Positions 4,337 to 6,334 of a stretch of DNA of 6,334 nucleotides are shown here, piece by piece. The DNA comes from JBGPYM01 sp041493205 (GTDB taxonomy: Bacteria; Bacteroidota; Ignavibacteria; UBA10030; UBA6906). The notes beneath the pieces are model-generated. The model saw only the letters and a list, made by a program, of their open reading frames with translations. It ran no database searches and was not told the origin of the DNA. Within the stretch, counting starts at the first letter, position 1, and each line of letters starts with the position of its first letter. The stretch covers positions 1 to 6,334 of the forward strand of contig JBGPYM010000192.1 of the NCBI GenBank assembly GCA_041493205.1, given 5' to 3'. The translations under genes were made by a program, and so were the position numbers.

Positions 4337-5284
4337 ATGTCCATTGCTGTTCGCAACCTGGTGAAGAAGTACGGGGAGCAATCCGCCATCAACGACATCA
4401 CGTTCGATGTCCGGACCGGCGAGATCCTCGGATTCCTCGGCCCCAACGGGGCGGGGAAAACCACCACGATGAAGATCATCACCTGTTATATGCCGCCGAC
4501 ATCCGGTACCGTGGAAGTGGACGGTCTGGACGTCATCGACAAATCCCTCGACGTGCGCCGAAAGATCGGCTACCTCCCGGAAATGAACCCCCTGTATCTG
4601 GACATGAACGTCCGGGAGTATCTCGATTATTCCGCGCGCCTGCACGGCATGCGGAACCCGCAGGTCCATCAGCGGATCAAGGAAATGGTGGACGTCTGCG
4701 GGCTCGAGACGGTCCGCCAGAAGGACATCGGTGAGCTGTCGAAAGGCTTCCGGCAGCGCGTCGGGCTTGCACAGGCGATGATCCACGACCCCGAGGTCCT
4801 GATCCTGGACGAACCCACGAGCGGCCTCGATCCGAACCAGATCGTCGAAATCCGGAACCTGATCAAGGAGCTGGGGCGCGCGAAGACGGTGGTCCTTTCC
4901 ACCCATATTCTTTCGGAAGTGCAGGCCACATGCGACCGCGTCCTTATCATCAACGAGGGAGCGATTGTGGCGGACGGGACGCCGGAGCAGCTTGCGCGCG
5001 ACTTCCACGGCGCGGACAGGCTCACGGTCGAGTTCAGGACCCCCGCCCATCCGCTGGACGTCGTCGCCCCGAAGCTGAAAGCCCTCGCGGGGATCAGCAA
5101 CGTGACGCTCCTCGCACACCCGGAAGGCACCTGCAGCTTCGAGGTCCATTGCGAGCGGGGAAACGACGTGCGGGAGTCGCTTTTCCGGACGGCCGTGACC
5201 GAAGGATGGGTGCTCCTCGAGCTGCACCGCCGTGCCACAACGCTTGAAGAAGTTTTCCACAAACTTACCACCGCAGAGCATTGA
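4337..5284 (+). CDS. ABC transporter ATP-binding protein, GldA-like (ABC-2 type)
   Basis: A 315-aa cytoplasmic ATPase. Walker A is GPNGAGKTT (35-43). The Q-loop position reads GYLPEMNPLY (79-88) with Glu in place of Gln, as is common in ABC-2 exporter ATPases. The signature is LSKGFRQRV (134-142). Walker B with the catalytic Glu is VLILDEP (154-160), followed by the D-loop SGLD (162-165) and switch His190 (STH). The C-terminal 95 residues form an extra domain typical of GldA-like and drug- or Cu-export ATPases. It should power the permease encoded 5 nt downstream. The SD is weak (AGGT, 3 nt from the ATG). GldA/F/G were named for gliding in Flavobacterium, but homologues occur widely in non-gliding bacteria, so the substrate is not implied. 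Confidence 0.94.
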   Translation: MSIAVRNLVKKYGEQSAINDITFDVRTGEILGFLGPNGAGKTTTMKIITCYMPPTSGTVEVDGLDVIDKSLDVRRKIGYLPEMNPLYLDMNVREYLDYSARLHGMRNPQVHQRIKEMVDVCGLETVRQKDIGELSKGFRQRVGLAQAMIHDPEVLILDEPTSGLDPNQIVEIRNLIKELGRAKTVVLSTHILSEVQATCDRVLIINEGAIVADGTPEQLARDFHGADRLTVEFRTPAHPLDVVAPKLKALAGISNVTLLAHPEGTCSFEVHCERGNDVRESLFRTAVTEGWVLLELHRRATTLEEVFHKLTTAEH

Positions 5285-5289
5285 CCGCC

Positions 5290-6012
5290 ATGAGCACTCT
5301 CCGTCTCTCGAACATCGGCGCGATCTTCCGCCGCGAACTCCAGTCGTCGTTCAATTCCCCCGTGGCCTACGTGGTGATCGTCGTCTTCCTGGCCATCATC
5401 GGGTGGTTTTTCACCAGCAACCTCTTTCTGAACAACACTGCCTCCCTGCGCATAGTCTTTGAGCTTGTCCCTCTCGTATTTCTGTTCTTCGCCCCGGCGG
5501 TGACCATGCGGCTCATTGCCGAGGAGAAGAAATCGGGGACGTTCGAGCTCCTCGCGACCAGGCCGATCCGGGACATTGAAATCGTTCTCGGAAAGTTCCT
5601 CGCCGCCTGGACGCTCCTGGCAGCGGCGCTTGCGCCCACGCTCCTCTACCTCATCACACTCGAAGCGATCGGGAGCCCCGATGCAGGGCCGGTGGTCACC
5701 GGGTACCTCGGATTGCTGCTGATGGGGGGCGTCTACATCGCCATCGGTGTTTTTGCATCGAGTCTCACGGAGAATCAGATCGTGGCGTTCATCATCGGGT
5801 TCCTGATCATGCTCGCGCTGTTCATGGCGGACAAGGTGCTCATTTACGTTCCCGAGAGTTTTGCCTCCACGCTCGAATACATCGCCATCGATTACCATTT
5901 CTCGAACATCGCGCGGGGCGTGATCGATTCGCGCAACATCATCTATTTCGGGTCTGTGCTCGGCTTCGCGCTTCTGCTGGCGACCGCGTCTCTCGAACGA
6001 AGGAAATGGTGA
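5290..6012 (+). CDS. ABC-2 type transporter permease, GldF-like
   Basis: A 240-aa inner-membrane protein with six likely membrane helices (about 23-43, 55-75, 102-124, 137-158, 163-182 and 217-233). Between helices 2 and 3 lies the ABC-2 hallmark MRLIAEEKKSGTFELL (73-88), the segment that couples to the ATPase. The ATG at 5290 is chosen. An in-frame TTG at 5281 would overlap the ATPase stop and extend the protein by three residues, and neither start has a strong SD, consistent with translational coupling. The gap to the ATPase is 5 nt. The length fits GldF-type permeases (about 240 aa). It probably dimerises and exports an unknown substrate with the ATPase and the downstream auxiliary protein. 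Confidence 0.93.
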   Translation: MSTLRLSNIGAIFRRELQSSFNSPVAYVVIVVFLAIIGWFFTSNLFLNNTASLRIVFELVPLVFLFFAPAVTMRLIAEEKKSGTFELLATRPIRDIEIVLGKFLAAWTLLAAALAPTLLYLITLEAIGSPDAGPVVTGYLGLLLMGGVYIAIGVFASSLTENQIVAFIIGFLIMLALFMADKVLIYVPESFASTLEYIAIDYHFSNIARGVIDSRNIIYFGSVLGFALLLATASLERRKW

Positions 6013-6019
6013 GGCGCCC

Positions 6020-6334
6020 ATGACCACTCGAACTGCCCGGACGCAGACTCTCCTGAGGATCGTCATCGTGCTTGCGATCCTCGTGCTGGTGAACATGGTG
6101 TCCGTCCGTTTATTCGGACGGTTTGATCTGACGCGGAACAGGCTCTTTACGCTTGCGGACGCCAGCAAGGCGCTCGTAAGCGGGCTGGACGACAAGGTCA
6201 CCGTGAAGGCGTACTTCACCGAGGACCTTCCCGCGCCGTACAACAACAACCGCCGTGCGCTGCTGGATGAGCTGAACGAATACAAGGCGTACGGTCGCGG
6301 CAACTTCCAGTTTGAATTCATTGACCCGAGCGGC
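6020..6334 (+). CDS. GldG-like auxiliary protein of the ABC transporter, truncated by window edge
   Basis: An open frame from the ATG at 6020 to the window end (105 residues, no stop). An N-terminal membrane anchor (about 11-30) is followed by the family pattern RFDLTRNRLFTL (34-45), a helix ASKALVSGLDDKV (48-60), and a strand VKAYFTEDLP (62-71). Then comes the start of a periplasmic domain (DELNEYKAYG, 83-92). This is the usual opening of GldG / ABC_transp_aux proteins, which sit in the membrane beside a GldF-type permease and usually exceed 450 residues. GAGG overlapping the permease stop (6011-6014) lies 5 nt before the ATG, and the gap to the permease is 7 nt, so the three genes form one operon. 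Confidence 0.9.
   Translation, partial: MTTRTARTQTLLRIVIVLAILVLVNMVSVRLFGRFDLTRNRLFTLADASKALVSGLDDKVTVKAYFTEDLPAPYNNNRRALLDELNEYKAYGRGNFQFEFIDPSG

Noticed and set aside
4016..5281. 421-codon minus-strand frame
   Set aside because: Antisense to the ATPase gene and the small membrane protein, rich in Arg, His and Asp, with no motifs or SD.
6102..6121. 7-bp inverted repeat with 6-nt loop inside the GldG-like gene
   Set aside because: It lies in the conserved N-terminal coding part with no T tract. Chance is likely in a G+C-rich gene.
4669..6321. 550-codon open frame on the minus strand
   Set aside because: It lies antisense to the ATPase, permease and auxiliary genes, which have clear family motifs. 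Its product is Arg/Ser-rich with no recognisable domain; high G+C at third positions creates such shadow frames.

Overview
The window (6334 bp, about 58% G+C by eye) looks like a bacterial chromosome fragment. Genes are short, closely packed and mostly preceded by clear Shine-Dalgarno sequences. The gene set is an E. coli-type FbaB class I aldolase, tandem cold-shock proteins, a long divergent GroES-like protein, a minimal PspC protein and a GldA/GldF/GldG-like ABC cluster. This fits the FCB superphylum or a related candidate phylum, but the lineage cannot be fixed from the sequence. The strong SD sites argue against a typical Bacteroidia genome. I see no phage, transposase, CRISPR, tRNA or rRNA.

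Layout: (1) Positions 1-1654 read leftward. In order of transcription they hold two tiny tandem ORFs (1654-1505 and 1487-1329), a strong hairpin terminator (about 1229-1273), a promoter near 1166-1138, and a long structured leader. The leader feeds a canonical cold-shock gene (914-714), followed by another terminator (655-690), a second more divergent cold-shock gene (629-429), and a nitrilase-superfamily gene that starts 8 nt later and runs off the left edge. (2) Positions 1655-1982 are a divergent intergenic region. It carries a good sigma70-like promoter for fbaB, a two-copy 8-bp tandem repeat and an inverted repeat suited to an operator. (3) fbaB (1983-3038, +) converges on a GroES-like gene (3438-3070, -) across a hairpin at 3047-3066. 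(4) A 64-aa PspC-domain gene (3527-3721, +) is followed by a 180-bp cluster of GC-rich hairpins and direct repeats, then a small multi-pass membrane protein (3906-4253). (5) From 4337 to the right edge lies a tight ABC operon: ATPase, six-helix permease, and the start of an auxiliary GldG-like protein.

Functional themes are stress and RNA handling (two Csps, GroES-like, PspC), central carbon metabolism (FbaB) and membrane transport (ABC operon). The least explained parts are the two-gene small-protein operon, the roughly 215-nt structured leader of the upstream csp gene with a GNRA-capped hairpin covering its SD, and the terminator between the two csp genes. Csp-family proteins are known RNA melters and antiterminators, so these elements could form an autoregulatory circuit; that last step is inference.
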